Of a stretch of 28,736 bases of DNA, positions 16,815-24,197 are shown piece after piece. A program made the translations under genes and the position numbers. The stretch is taken from positions 1 to 28,736 of the forward strand of contig JABJQI010000057.1 of NCBI GenBank assembly GCA_018663485.1, written 5' to 3'. Under the pieces are notes generated by a model, which was not told where the DNA came from, made no database searches, and was given only the letters and a program-made list of their open reading frames with translations. Numbering within the stretch: the first letter of the stretch is position 1; every line of letters starts with the position of its first letter. This DNA comes from Opitutia bacterium (GTDB taxonomy: Bacteria > Verrucomicrobiota > Verrucomicrobiia > Opitutales > Coraliomargaritaceae).

Positions 16815-17408
16815 TCAACGTAATTTCTCAGAGATTTTAGATCCAAACTCAATCAGCTGCGTACCCATCGCTTGAATGCCACTGGACGCGGAACGAATAG
16901 TCGCAGCCGAATAGCCTAACTCAACACCAGCTTCCTTTAGCCGCCTCTCGAGTGCGAGTAAATCTACTGACACGCGTTCGACCTCACGAAGCAATGTGCG
17001 CTTTTCTACCGTTGAAATAGTTTGCTCAGCTCTTGCTTCAAGATATTCAATTTTTTGCAAGAGCTCCTTCCGTTCGCTTTGTAAACGCGCAATTCGACTG
17101 ACAGCCGCTGTTGAACCATTGATTGCCTGAGAATTTTCAAACAGCTTTACACGTTGACTACTCAAAAAAGACAAGTCGTCGAATTGAACGGTAAAGTATC
17201 GACCATCCTCTAGGCGTTGGAATCGAACTGATGAATCACATACCTCCAACAACCGAGCATTTACACGTCGATACTGGGTATCCCATAGTGCCATTTCCTG
17301 AGGTAATCCAACTGTTTGAGCCTCATAGTAATCATACCCAAAAATTCCGCTCAGGAATAAAAGAAAAGCAATTAGAATCCGTCGAACTGTAGTCACTAAA
17401 AGTTTCAT
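16815..17408 (-). CDS. Hypothetical anchored coiled-coil protein with SHD1-like segment
   Basis: Function unknown; 197 aa. An N-terminal signal anchor (VRRILIAFLLFLSGIFGYDYY) directs it to the membrane or periplasm. Residues about 42-88 (WDTQYRRVNARLLEVCD, VRFQRLEDGRYFTVQFDDLS) resemble the SHD1-like motif seen in PVC exported proteins. Residues about 105-165 (ARLQSERKELLQKIEYLEARA and VERVSVDLLALERRLKEAG) are predicted coiled coil. Codon use is more AT-rich than in neighbouring genes, and the upstream 290 bp are very AT-rich. The gene lies between two copies of a 38-bp terminator repeat, which hints at insertion of this segment. It is convergent with clpP. Confidence 0.7.
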   Translation of the reverse strand: MKLLVTTVRRILIAFLLFLSGIFGYDYYEAQTVGLPQEMALWDTQYRRVNARLLEVCDSSVRFQRLEDGRYFTVQFDDLSFLSSQRVKLFENSQAINGSTAAVSRIARLQSERKELLQKIEYLEARAEQTISTVEKRTLLREVERVSVDLLALERRLKEAGVELGYSAATIRSASSGIQAMGTQLIEFGSKISEKLR

Positions 17409-17881
17409 AAAATTGACCTTTTGATTGTTTAAGTTTGTAACGAATTTTCATACAAAAAATTAATAATTTTAAAATCGTTAATTATTAAATTCTATAAAAT
17501 TAAATGTCCCATTATGATCAGATTTAATTACGAAGCGGTCGAGACTTAAATACACCAATCAGTGCATTTTTATTCAAACTATTGCCAGCCACTTTAATTT
17601 GTTAAATACACTTAGGCATATCCCATACTGGGCCTACTAATTGTTGCCCTTCATACAACACAACAAAGGCTATTTTAATCATAATACTCAGTAAATTTTA
17701 CGGGCCTATAATAATGCCATAGGGCATGGCGTTCGTCCGCGAAAAATAAACCTCCTCCACGACTCTACCGTCTCGAAGCAAGCCTTCGATCTGCTGACGA
17801 CGCGCCGCTTCGCTTATAACTCTGCGACAGAGCACCGTGGCGATGCAAACGTGGGCAAGATCTAAGCAATTCATCAAACTC

Positions 17882-17919
17882 TTTCCAAAGCCCGTCATGA
17901 TTGGCGGGCTTTTTTGTGG
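17882..17919 (+). terminator. Orphan terminator, copy 2 of the 38-bp exact repeat
   Basis: Identical over 38 bases to the clpP terminator at 16751-16788 (stem AAGCCCG/CGGGCTT, T-run). There is no convincing plus-strand gene in front of it, so it is either the relic of a duplicated clpP 3' end or a mobile terminator-like repeat. Confidence 0.75.
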
Positions 17920-17955
17920 GTTCTTCTTCGAGCACCAGATCGAAGCGACTGACAA

Positions 17956-18032
17956 GGGAGGGTCCGCCCCCGCGCGGGCCGCAGAGGATGAGCGCAGAGG
18001 CAAATTCGGACGACACGGAGGTCATCCCTGCC
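17956..18032. repeat. REP/MITE-like element, about 77 bp
   Basis: GGGAGGG (17956-17962) against CCCTGCC (18026-18032, one mismatch). The internal stem GGTCCGC-CCCCGC-GCGGGCC (17961-17980) is followed by GCAGAG. The right part CGGACGACACGGAGGTCATCCCT parallels the copy at 19835-19916. Confidence 0.7.
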
Positions 18033-18042
18033 ATAAACCGCA

Positions 18043-18076
18043 CATAAAAAAGGCCGCCTCATGATGGGGCGGCCTT
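18043..18076 (-). terminator. rpmI-rplT operon terminator
   Basis: On the minus strand, AAGGCCGCC-CCATCATGA-GGCGGCCTT is followed by a T-run: a 9-bp GC-rich stem 27 bp after the rplT stop. Confidence 0.92.
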
Positions 18077-18103
18077 CAGAAAGACTAAGATTAAGTCCGA
18101 AGC

Positions 18104-18466
18104 TTAAGCAGCTGCGTTGGCTTCTTTTGCCTTTTCAACGAGTACGTTGAATGCGGCTTCGTCGTGAATCGCTAGCTCGGAAAGCTGCTTACGGTCCATG
18201 TCGATCTCAGCAGCCTTGAGGCCACGGATGAAACGGCTGTAGTTAATGCCGTTTGCACGACATGCAGCATTGATACGAACGATCCAGAGTTGACGGAACT
18301 CGGACTTCTTTTTGCGACGGTCGCGGTAAGCGTAAACTTCTGCGCGATCGACTGCGTCTTTCGCATAGCGAAAGAGACGTGATTTGTTACCAAAATAGCC
18401 TTTGGCTTTTTTGAGAACTTTCTTGCGGCGTTTTAAGGTTGCCGGACCATTGGTTGCTCTAGGCAT
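18104..18466 (-). CDS. rplT: 50S ribosomal protein L20
   Basis: Early-assembly 23S rRNA-binding protein, and a translational repressor of its own operon in E. coli and Bacillus. The 120-aa product starts MPRATNGPATLKRRKKVLKK and shows AKGYFGNKSRLFRYAKDAV, YAYRDRRKKKSEFRQLWI and RINAACRANGINYSRFI, all canonical, with an alanine-rich tail. It follows rpmI by 97 bp, a gap holding a strong hairpin. infC, the usual third gene of this operon, is not present upstream. Confidence 0.97.
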   Translation of the reverse strand: MPRATNGPATLKRRKKVLKKAKGYFGNKSRLFRYAKDAVDRAEVYAYRDRRKKKSEFRQLWIVRINAACRANGINYSRFIRGLKAAEIDMDRKQLSELAIHDEAAFNVLVEKAKEANAAA

Positions 18467-18491
18467 GTTTTATATAATCTCTCGATTTGGT

Positions 18492-18530
18492 CGCTGTCGG
18501 GTCGCCCATTTTCATGTTACCCGACTAGCG
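18492..18530 (-). promoter_or_regulatory. Strong hairpin in the rpmI-rplT intergenic region
   Basis: In mRNA sense (minus strand), CGCTAGTCGGGT (18530-18519) pairs with ACCCGACAGCG (18502-18492): 11 pairs with one bulged base and a 16-nt loop. No U-run follows, so it is not an intrinsic terminator. It ends 25 nt before the rplT start. Candidate roles are L20 autoregulation, processing or transcript stabilisation; the role is inferred from position only. Confidence 0.5.
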
Positions 18531-18558
18531 TGAGTTTTTGTATCAAACGTTCTTCGAC

Positions 18559-18750
18559 CTAAGCGAAAGGCAATCCGCGAATGAGGTTAGCGCGTTGGCC
18601 GGGAGCGACCAATTTACTACTACCTGCACGGCGGCGTTGCTTAACACTCTTGTTACGAAGGAGGTGACGGTGCCCTGGCGTGCGACGCAAGAGTTTACCG
18701 GTGCCTGTCTTCTTGAAGCGTTTGGCGATGGATTTACGTGTTTTCTGCAT
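18559..18750 (-). CDS. rpmI: 50S ribosomal protein L35
   Basis: A 63-aa, very basic protein. MQKTRKSIAKRFKKTGTGKL carries the L35 hallmark AKRFKKTGTGK, followed by RRTPGHRHLLRNKSVKQRRR and the terminal LIRGLPFA in place of the common KxxLPY. It is the first gene of the rpmI-rplT unit. The plus-strand open frame covering the same bases has no family features and is a shadow. Confidence 0.93.
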   Translation of the reverse strand: MQKTRKSIAKRFKKTGTGKLLRRTPGHRHLLRNKSVKQRRRAGSSKLVAPGQRANLIRGLPFA

Positions 18751-19195
18751 GAGAAAGTTGGAAAAGATGGGGAAAACACAGCTTTTGCAGCGGCTTGTAA
18801 AGGGTTAAAAGTGAGAAAATCAAAATGGTTCCACATCGGAGCTAAGATCCCAGTAGCTAATCGACTCAATCCCCCCTTTTTTATGGTTGATCTCACTTAG
18901 TGGAAAGGCGGGAGAGCGACTCGCTCTCTTTTACAGCAACACTGGATCTGTATGCGCATGTCGCGGATACTCTTTATCGCAGTTAATTGCTCAAACAAGG
19001 CCTACTTCTCTGCGATCAAAATGCGATGCGGATATTAGGCTGTGATGGCAACTGACCCATGATTTCTAACAGACTGCCCACTTTCCACTTTCCACCCGCC
19101 ACTTTTCCCGCTCTGATTCAAATACTTTCCCCTTCGCTATCGATATTGAAAATCCAGATTTTAAAAGACCCGCACTCCAAAGCCGAATCCTCGGC
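18751..19195. other. 445-bp divergent region between rpmI and the 19196 gene
   Basis: The left part (18751-18900) is the rpmI leader and promoter region. 18912-18928 is a stem-loop GAGAGCG-ACT-CGCTCTC, loosely like the REP-element hairpins but without their flanks. 18930-19070 shows nothing I can assign. 19078-19110 is a pyrimidine tract with three CCACTTT units (CCACTTTCCACTTTCCACC, then CCACTTTT). I found no tRNA, no small ORF of note and no clear promoter. Confidence 0.45.
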
Positions 19196-19831
19196 ATGGT
19201 TGAGGGACGCGTGCGTCGCCTCAAAGGCTATCAAAAAAACCATCACCTGCCCGATAGTTACCACCCTGCGGCACAGGCCTTTGTGCGCAAAGTCGGACAG
19301 GAAAACGTCAAAGAGCTGGTCGACCTGTTCTACACTGACATTCGCAGCCAGTTCGGCTACAAACGCCGCGATTTTCAATACACCTGTGAGGATGGCTTCG
19401 GCTGCATCAAAACGCCCGACTTCGACCTACAAGTACGGATCGATCAATCCCCGGAAGATCCAAAGAATTACCAGCTCACCACCGAGATCGTCGCGCTGCA
19501 CAATCCCGAGATTGCAGACGACGAGCGCTTCCACGCCTGCTTTACCCATCACTGTGAAACCTTGATCGTCGAATTCCCAGGCTCTATTAATATAGACGAA
19601 AAAATCGACGCGATCGAAGAGATTGAGGAGATTGCGCAATATCTGAGCTACGAGCCGGACGGCAGCTCATTCGAACTCAGGCTGACTCCACTGGATCTTG
19701 AAATCAAGGTGACCGAGAGTGAAATGAGCTTTCAGTTGCTCACCCTGCGCAATCTCAATAAACTAATTGAGCACAGCCAAAAGGCCTTCGAAATCTTGAC
19801 CGCAGTCGGCCTGGGTGCGTCGCTCGGGTGA
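19196..19831 (+). CDS. Conserved-looking hypothetical acidic protein (211 aa)
   Basis: I do not recognise a family. The start is the first in-frame start codon. It is a soluble protein with no signal peptide or membrane segment. Residues 1-80 are basic and aromatic (LKGYQKNHHLPDSYHPAAQAFVR, FYTDIRSQFGYKRRDFQY). A central part (about 80-150) alternates beta-type segments (DFDLQVRIDQSP, YQLTTEIVAL, ETLIVEFPGSI), followed by an acidic helix, IDEKIDAIEEIEEIAQYL, and a beta-rich C-terminal part (FELRLTPLDLEIKVTESEMSFQLL). Codon use matches the resident genes, so it looks native. It precedes nadA on the same strand, with a REP element in between. Confidence 0.75.
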   Translation: MVEGRVRRLKGYQKNHHLPDSYHPAAQAFVRKVGQENVKELVDLFYTDIRSQFGYKRRDFQYTCEDGFGCIKTPDFDLQVRIDQSPEDPKNYQLTTEIVALHNPEIADDERFHACFTHHCETLIVEFPGSINIDEKIDAIEEIEEIAQYLSYEPDGSSFELRLTPLDLEIKVTESEMSFQLLTLRNLNKLIEHSQKAFEILTAVGLGASLG

Positions 19832-19834
19832 TCA

Positions 19835-19916
19835 GGGAGGGACCACCTCCGTGTGGTCCGCAGAGCAAAAGTGCCAAGACTAGCACACTACGGACGGCGC
19901 GGGGGACATCCCTCCC
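19835..19916. repeat. REP/MITE-like element, about 82 bp, best copy
   Basis: Perfect terminal repeats GGGAGGG (19835-19841) / CCCTCCC (19910-19916). The left stem GGACCAC-CTCCGT-GTGGTCC (19840-19859) is followed by GCAGAG, and the right part is CGGACGGCGCGGGGGACAT. It sits 3 bp after the stop of the 211-aa gene. An open frame leading into nadA reads through it, but this is not believed to be coding. Confidence 0.75.
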
Positions 19917-20013
19917 CCACAAAAAAATAAGACACGCCTCCCCTGTGCAGGCGCAGCTTGACTTGAGCCCAGCTTCACTTGATTGTCTCTCGCTTTTTCC
20001 AACGACTCGCACC

Positions 20014-21000
20014 ATGGCAACTACGACTCTCAACTACGAACCAATGGTCTTCAATCCGCGTAACGGTGAAGAAGCACCACTCTCTGCGATCCAACTCGAA
20101 GTGCTTGCGCTCAAAAAAGAACGCAACGCCGTCATTCTCGCTCACAACTATCAAGTAGATGAAATTCAGCGCGTAGCCGACTATGTCGGCGACTCGCTCG
20201 GGCTCGCTTACCGCGCAGCTGAAGCAGATGCCGACGCGATTGTATTCTGTGGTGTGCACTTTATGGCTGAGACTGCGAAGATTGTTAACCCGAGCAAAGC
20301 GGTGCTGCTGCCCGACCTAGACGCAGGTTGCTCCCTCGCGGATTCCTGTCCGGCGGAAAAACTCGCCGCTTATAAAGAGGCGAACCCCAATGTTTACGTG
20401 GTCGCGTACATCAACTGCTCGGCTGCCGTCAAAGCGCTTTGCGATGTGATCTGCACCAGCGGCAACGCCAAGGCGATCATCGATAATGTCCCAGCCGACC
20501 GCGACATCCTATTTGTACCGGACCAAAACCTCGGTCAATGGGTATCCAAGCAAACCGGCCGTGAGATGCAGCTCTGGCCCGGCTCGTGCTACGCGCACGT
20601 GCTCTTCACACAGCAAGCCATCGAAGCGCTGAAACTCAAGTTCCCAGAGGCTCTAGTGGTTGCCCACCCAGAATGCGTGGAAACCGTGCGTGACAATGCC
20701 GACATCGTTTGCAGTACCGAGAAGATGGTTGGCTACTGCCAAAAAAGTGATGCACAGCAATTTATCATTATCACCGAAACAGGCATGATTCACCGTCTTC
20801 AACGAGAAGCACCCGACAAGACCTTTATCGCGGGCCCCACAGATACTTGCGCATGTAACGATTGCCGATTCATGAAAATGAATACCATCGTAAAATTGCG
20901 TGACTGCCTACGCGATATGAGCCCACAAATAGAGATGGACGAAGACATGCGTCAACAAGCCTACGTGCCACTCAAGCGTATGCTTGATTGGAGCAAATAA
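20014..21000 (+). CDS. nadA: Quinolinate synthase A
   Basis: [4Fe-4S] dehydratase condensing iminoaspartate with DHAP to quinolinate in de novo NAD synthesis. The 328-aa product has the triplicated-fold motifs NAVILAHNYQVDEIQRVADYVGDS, DLDAGCSLADSCP (first cluster Cys), YINCSAAVKALCD, VAHPECVETVRDNAD (second) and FIAGPTDTCACNDCRFMKMN (third, near the C-terminus). The ATG at 20014 is chosen because upstream in-frame sequence (from 19828) is the REP element and is not conserved. nadB and nadC are not in the window. Confidence 0.96.
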   Translation: MATTTLNYEPMVFNPRNGEEAPLSAIQLEVLALKKERNAVILAHNYQVDEIQRVADYVGDSLGLAYRAAEADADAIVFCGVHFMAETAKIVNPSKAVLLPDLDAGCSLADSCPAEKLAAYKEANPNVYVVAYINCSAAVKALCDVICTSGNAKAIIDNVPADRDILFVPDQNLGQWVSKQTGREMQLWPGSCYAHVLFTQQAIEALKLKFPEALVVAHPECVETVRDNADIVCSTEKMVGYCQKSDAQQFIIITETGMIHRLQREAPDKTFIAGPTDTCACNDCRFMKMNTIVKLRDCLRDMSPQIEMDEDMRQQAYVPLKRMLDWSK

Positions 21001-21076
21001 AGAAAGAGTTCAGAAGTCAGCAACTAGAAGCCAACCTGAGGCTCTTAATTATTGGGCCTCTGCCCTCTGACCACCT

Positions 21077-22291
21077 GTGAACCACATCCCTGAAAGCGAA
21101 ACAACCCGCACCGCTGCGACTTATCGCAACGATGTATTGCGCGCGCCCTTTTATGGCATACTCGAAGCAGGCTGGTCGACTTTTGCACTGCTTATTGCGA
21201 TCCGTCACTTCGACGCGCCAGAGACGTATAAAGCATTCATCGCAGGTGCGTGGCCAATCGGTTTTCTACTCACACCGCTGACGCTTTATTTTGTAGCAAA
21301 GAAACAGATACGTCCCAGTCTCGCCTCAGCCTGTATGTTCGCACTGGCTGCCCTACTTATGGTTGGCGCGACCGTGATTCAAAGCTTAGCGTTGTTCACC
21401 GTATTCATCATCACCAGCCAAATGGCCACGGTGCAACAAGGCCCGCTGATGATTCAGATCTACTCGGAGAACTACCCTGCTCATGAACGCGGTAAGCGCA
21501 TGACCACTCCGTTCATTCTCAGTGCATTGAGTATGATACTGTTTTCACTGCTGGGCGGCTGGCTACTAGATCTATCGATCAATTACTACCATCTGCTATT
21601 TGTCATCATGGTGCTTGCGGCGACAGCCTGCGGATGGGCGACCAATCGTATCCCCTGCGTCCCGCTCTCCACCGAGCATGTCGGCAATCCGTGGCAGAAC
21701 TTCAGCCTCATTTGGAAAGATAAACTGTTCGGCTACTTGCTCGGCAGTTGGATGCTGCTCGGACTGGGCAACCTCATTACTATGCCGATTCGCGTGGAAT
21801 ACCTAGCCAATCCAATGTTCGGCATCAACGCCGACAATGCAACGATTGCCTTTCTATTGGTCGTTGTGCCTGCCGCCGCACGCATCCTCAGCACTAAAGT
21901 CTGGGGCAGTCTTTTCGACAAACTACATTTCATCACGACTCGTAATTTGCTCAACGCCCTATTTCTTCTTAGCATCGCGTGTTTCTTTTTCACCCAGAAC
22001 ATAATTCTGCTCACCTTCGCGATGGTCTTAGTGGGCCTCGCCACTGGCGGCGGCAAAATCATCTGGAGCCTGTGGGTGACGAAAATCGCGCCCCACGAAA
22101 AAGTCTCTTCCTACATGAGCATTCACATGGCGCTCACTGGCTTTCGCGGTACCCTCGCGCCATTCATTGGCTACTGGATTCTGAGCAGCTCAGCGCCCAC
22201 AGGGGTCGCCTACGCCGGCATGCTGCTGATTTTCGTGTCTATTCTACTGTTCGAATTTGTGCGCCACCACCAGCGCTTTGAAAATCAGTGA
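21077..22291 (+). CDS. MFS transporter
   Basis: A 404-aa integral membrane protein, hydrophobic throughout with about 12 predicted helices in two halves separated by a polar stretch (PCVPLSTEHVGNPWQNFSLIWKD, about residues 194-216). The first loop region MIQIYSENYPAHERGKRMTTPF holds the conserved MFS loop-type P-x-x-x-RG-K/R pattern; VTKIAPHEKVSSYMSIHMAL is its counterpart in the second half. The substrate cannot be told. The start is a GTG at 21077, as no ATG occurs before the first helix. Its 3' end overlaps the end of convergent recR by 7 nt. It may be cotranscribed with nadA (76-bp gap). Confidence 0.82.
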   Translation: MNHIPESETTRTAATYRNDVLRAPFYGILEAGWSTFALLIAIRHFDAPETYKAFIAGAWPIGFLLTPLTLYFVAKKQIRPSLASACMFALAALLMVGATVIQSLALFTVFIITSQMATVQQGPLMIQIYSENYPAHERGKRMTTPFILSALSMILFSLLGGWLLDLSINYYHLLFVIMVLAATACGWATNRIPCVPLSTEHVGNPWQNFSLIWKDKLFGYLLGSWMLLGLGNLITMPIRVEYLANPMFGINADNATIAFLLVVVPAAARILSTKVWGSLFDKLHFITTRNLLNALFLLSIACFFFTQNIILLTFAMVLVGLATGGGKIIWSLWVTKIAPHEKVSSYMSIHMALTGFRGTLAPFIGYWILSSSAPTGVAYAGMLLIFVSILLFEFVRHHQRFENQ

Positions 22292-22881
22292 TACTCACGG
22301 CGCCCCTCGAGGGCACTACGTAAGGTTACAGAATCGGCGTAGGTCACACCGCCGCCGCTGGGTAGGCCGAAGCCAATACGAGTGACCTTGATCGGGCGCT
22401 GCCCGACAATCTCTTCTTGTATATAGTGGCAAGTCGCCTGTCCTTCGATGTCATTCGACAGCGCTAAAACAAATTCAGTGATTTCGCCAGACTCCAGCCG
22501 TGCCTTTAAACTCTGAAGATTGAGATCTTCCGGACCGACTCCATGAATCGGTGAAAGCTTACCATGCAAGACATGATACTGCCCCTTCCATGCAGCAGAG
22601 CGCTCAATCGCGATCAAGTCTGGCACATGCTCGACGACACAGAGTGAACCAGCAGTACGCCGCTGATCTTCACAAATTGCACACTTGGCGCTCTCGGCAA
22701 TATTACCACAAGTATCGCAGCGCCGCACCGCAGTGCGCGCCTCCGCCATCGATTCCATCAAGTGCTCCAACGCTTCTGGCTGTTCGACTAGCAAGTGCAT
22801 CGCGATGCGCTCGGCGGATCGAAAGCCTAGACCTGGCAGGCGCTTTAGCTCCTGTAAGAGCTTATCAAAAGAGGGAGTCAC
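22285..22881 (-). CDS. recR: Recombination mediator protein RecR
   Basis: Acts with RecF/RecO in loading RecA at gaps. The 198-aa protein has the N-terminal HhH (LKRLPGLGFRSAERIAMHLL), a four-Cys zinc finger (CDTCGNIAESAKCAIC, about residues 55-70), a Toprim domain (LCVVEHVPDLIAIER, EFVLALSNDIEGQATCHYI) and the C-terminal RIGFGLPSGGGVTYADSVTL. The start is a GTG at 22881. It lies 12 bp downstream of ybaB, the usual ybaB-recR pair; dnaX, often the third partner, is absent. Confidence 0.97.
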   Translation of the reverse strand: MTPSFDKLLQELKRLPGLGFRSAERIAMHLLVEQPEALEHLMESMAEARTAVRRCDTCGNIAESAKCAICEDQRRTAGSLCVVEHVPDLIAIERSAAWKGQYHVLHGKLSPIHGVGPEDLNLQSLKARLESGEITEFVLALSNDIEGQATCHYIQEEIVGQRPIKVTRIGFGLPSGGGVTYADSVTLRSALEGRREYH

Positions 22882-22893
22882 AAATATGCTGTT

Positions 22894-23202
22894 TTAAAAC
22901 CCAGGAAATCCGCCCATGCCACCGGTCACAGAGCCCATGGCTTCCTCACTGGTTTCCTTGGCCTTGGCTGCTGCTTCCTGCACTGCACCAAGCAAGGTTT
23001 CTTCGATGAACTCTGCATCTTCCTTCAAAAATTCAGGATTAACCTTAAAGTCCCTGAATTCACCCTGACCATTGATCTTAATGTTGATCGCTCCGCCACC
23101 ACTGGAGACCTCGATGATCTGCTCTGCCAGCTTTACTTGGATACCCTCCATCTGCTTTTGCATCTTTTGGGCTTGCTTCATTAGTTTACCAACTCCTGCC
23201 AT
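22894..23202 (-). CDS. ybaB: YbaB/EbfC family nucleoid-associated protein
   Basis: Small dimeric DNA-binding protein. The 102-aa product carries GKLMKQAQKMQKQMEGIQVK (N-terminal helix), EVSSGGGAINIKINGQGEF, the central strand motif of the family, and a C-terminal helix, with a Gly/Phe-rich tail (GGMGGFPGF). The family binds DNA with broad specificity and is coupled with recR across bacteria. It is the first gene of the pair; its promoter should lie in 23203-23298. Confidence 0.95.
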   Translation of the reverse strand: MAGVGKLMKQAQKMQKQMEGIQVKLAEQIIEVSSGGGAINIKINGQGEFRDFKVNPEFLKEDAEFIEETLLGAVQEAAAKAKETSEEAMGSVTGGMGGFPGF

Positions 23203-23298
23203 AATAGTGTTCTTTTGTTCGGGTTAAAACTTGCGAAATAAAAGACGAAGTGTCCACCAAGCTCAGAGGTTGAGTCAAGCTGATTGAGCGTCTGAAGT

Positions 23299-24129
23299 TC
23301 ACGAATCTGCCTCGAACCTCGACGAACCCAAGCTAGGTACTGTCAGAATAAAACGTATCTCACTGTTTGCAGGCCCCAATACCAGTGTATTACTGCCTGT
23401 TCGCAAACGCACACGATCGTCCTTTGCAGCAGATCCAATCGGAATTCCGTTCACAATCGAACCAAGCTTACTGCCTCGATCTTGAATAAAATAAGCCCCT
23501 TGCACGTGCTCAATTGCACAATGCGAACGGGACACTCGAAACGGTATGCGGTCGCCGATCAACAAACGAATCTTTGAAAAGACATCCACGCAGGCTGCGA
23601 GATCCGCACGCCGTCCGATAATAAATGGAAAACTGGTGAGTGTCTGTTTCTTTAGCGCTGACTGTCTGCGAGTCTCGTCCGAGTCTGGTTCGATGATAAG
23701 ATTACCGGCATTTAGTACTTCAGGACCACGCGATTTCACATTCGCTGGAAATGCCTTGCTTCGTAACGTATCGAGCTGCTCATGCGCAGTGCGAAGTCGC
23801 TCATTCGTGATCCGAAGTCGCTCAAAAATAGTCGTTAAATAAGGCACTAAAATATCGCCTCCGTTAACAAGCGACTCATTAAATGCCTCCTCAGTAATCA
23901 CTTCGACAGTCAGATCATCTAGCGCACGAGCAGTGGCAGATCGTGGTAGACGCTCAATCATCCCCATTTCACCAAAGATGTCTCCCTTTCCGAGTGTCGC
24001 TAGAATCACCTTAGCACGGCCCTCATCCATCGAAATCTCAACGCGACCATCCACGATACGATATGCCTCCTCACAGCAGTCACCTTGAGCAAAGATGCGG
24101 ACACCCGCTGCAAATTGTTCAGTTTTCAT
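23299..24129 (-). CDS. Cyclic nucleotide-binding domain plus FHA domain protein
   Basis: A cytosolic signalling protein of 276 aa. Residues about 1-115 form a cNMP-binding beta-roll: GVRIFAQGD, YRIVDGRVEIS, then the phosphate-binding cassette region GDIFGEMGMIERLPRSATA, which keeps the Gly-Glu and Arg expected for nucleotide contact. Residues about 115-150 are a helical linker (ERLRITNERLRTAHEQLDTL). Residues about 170-270 form an FHA domain: FIIGRR, VSRSHCAIEH, IQDRGSKLGSIVNG, TLVLG. There is no DNA-binding helix-turn-helix, so it is not a CRP-type regulator. It likely links a nucleotide signal to phosphothreonine-dependent partner binding. It lies 68 bp downstream of a CBS-pair gene on the same strand. 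Confidence 0.85.
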   Translation of the reverse strand: MKTEQFAAGVRIFAQGDCCEEAYRIVDGRVEISMDEGRAKVILATLGKGDIFGEMGMIERLPRSATARALDDLTVEVITEEAFNESLVNGGDILVPYLTTIFERLRITNERLRTAHEQLDTLRSKAFPANVKSRGPEVLNAGNLIIEPDSDETRRQSALKKQTLTSFPFIIGRRADLAACVDVFSKIRLLIGDRIPFRVSRSHCAIEHVQGAYFIQDRGSKLGSIVNGIPIGSAAKDDRVRLRTGSNTLVLGPANSEIRFILTVPSLGSSRFEADS

Positions 24130-24197
24130 TGGGTATAGATAAAATAACTGCAGGGTTTACTGCGGAATTTTCAAGAAAAGTATTCAAGCAAAATAAA

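Larger units (their letters stand above)
17409..18103. other. 695-bp gap: AT-rich stretch, coding-like remnant, terminator copy, REP element
   Basis: 17409-17697 is very AT-rich and holds a 9-bp inverted repeat, TTAATAATT (17460-17468) / AATTATTAA (17480-17488); it probably carries the promoter of the minus-strand hypothetical gene. 17698-17865 returns to normal GC and is open on both strands without a recognisable product; on the plus strand it ends DANVGKI-stop, faintly like the clpP end DAIIEKI-stop. 17882-17919 is the second copy of the 38-bp clpP terminator. 17956-18032 is a REP-like element, and 18043-18076 is the rplT terminator. I see no convincing gene. Confidence 0.6.

Noticed and set aside
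17698..18003. 101-aa minus-strand ORF
   Set aside because: Its first half is the reverse of the REP element and the 38-bp terminator. The rest has no recognisable family, so I kept it only as a possible remnant.
18538..18900. 120-aa plus-strand ORF
   Set aside because: It is a shadow of rpmI and its leader; L35 on the opposite strand is unambiguous.
18900..19060. Possible tRNA or small RNA in the rpmI upstream gap
   Set aside because: No cloverleaf, T-loop or terminator could be built; only a 7-bp hairpin at 18912-18928.
19828..20013. 62-residue N-terminal extension of NadA
   Set aside because: It is encoded by the REP-like element and spacer; NadA homology starts at the ATG at 20014.
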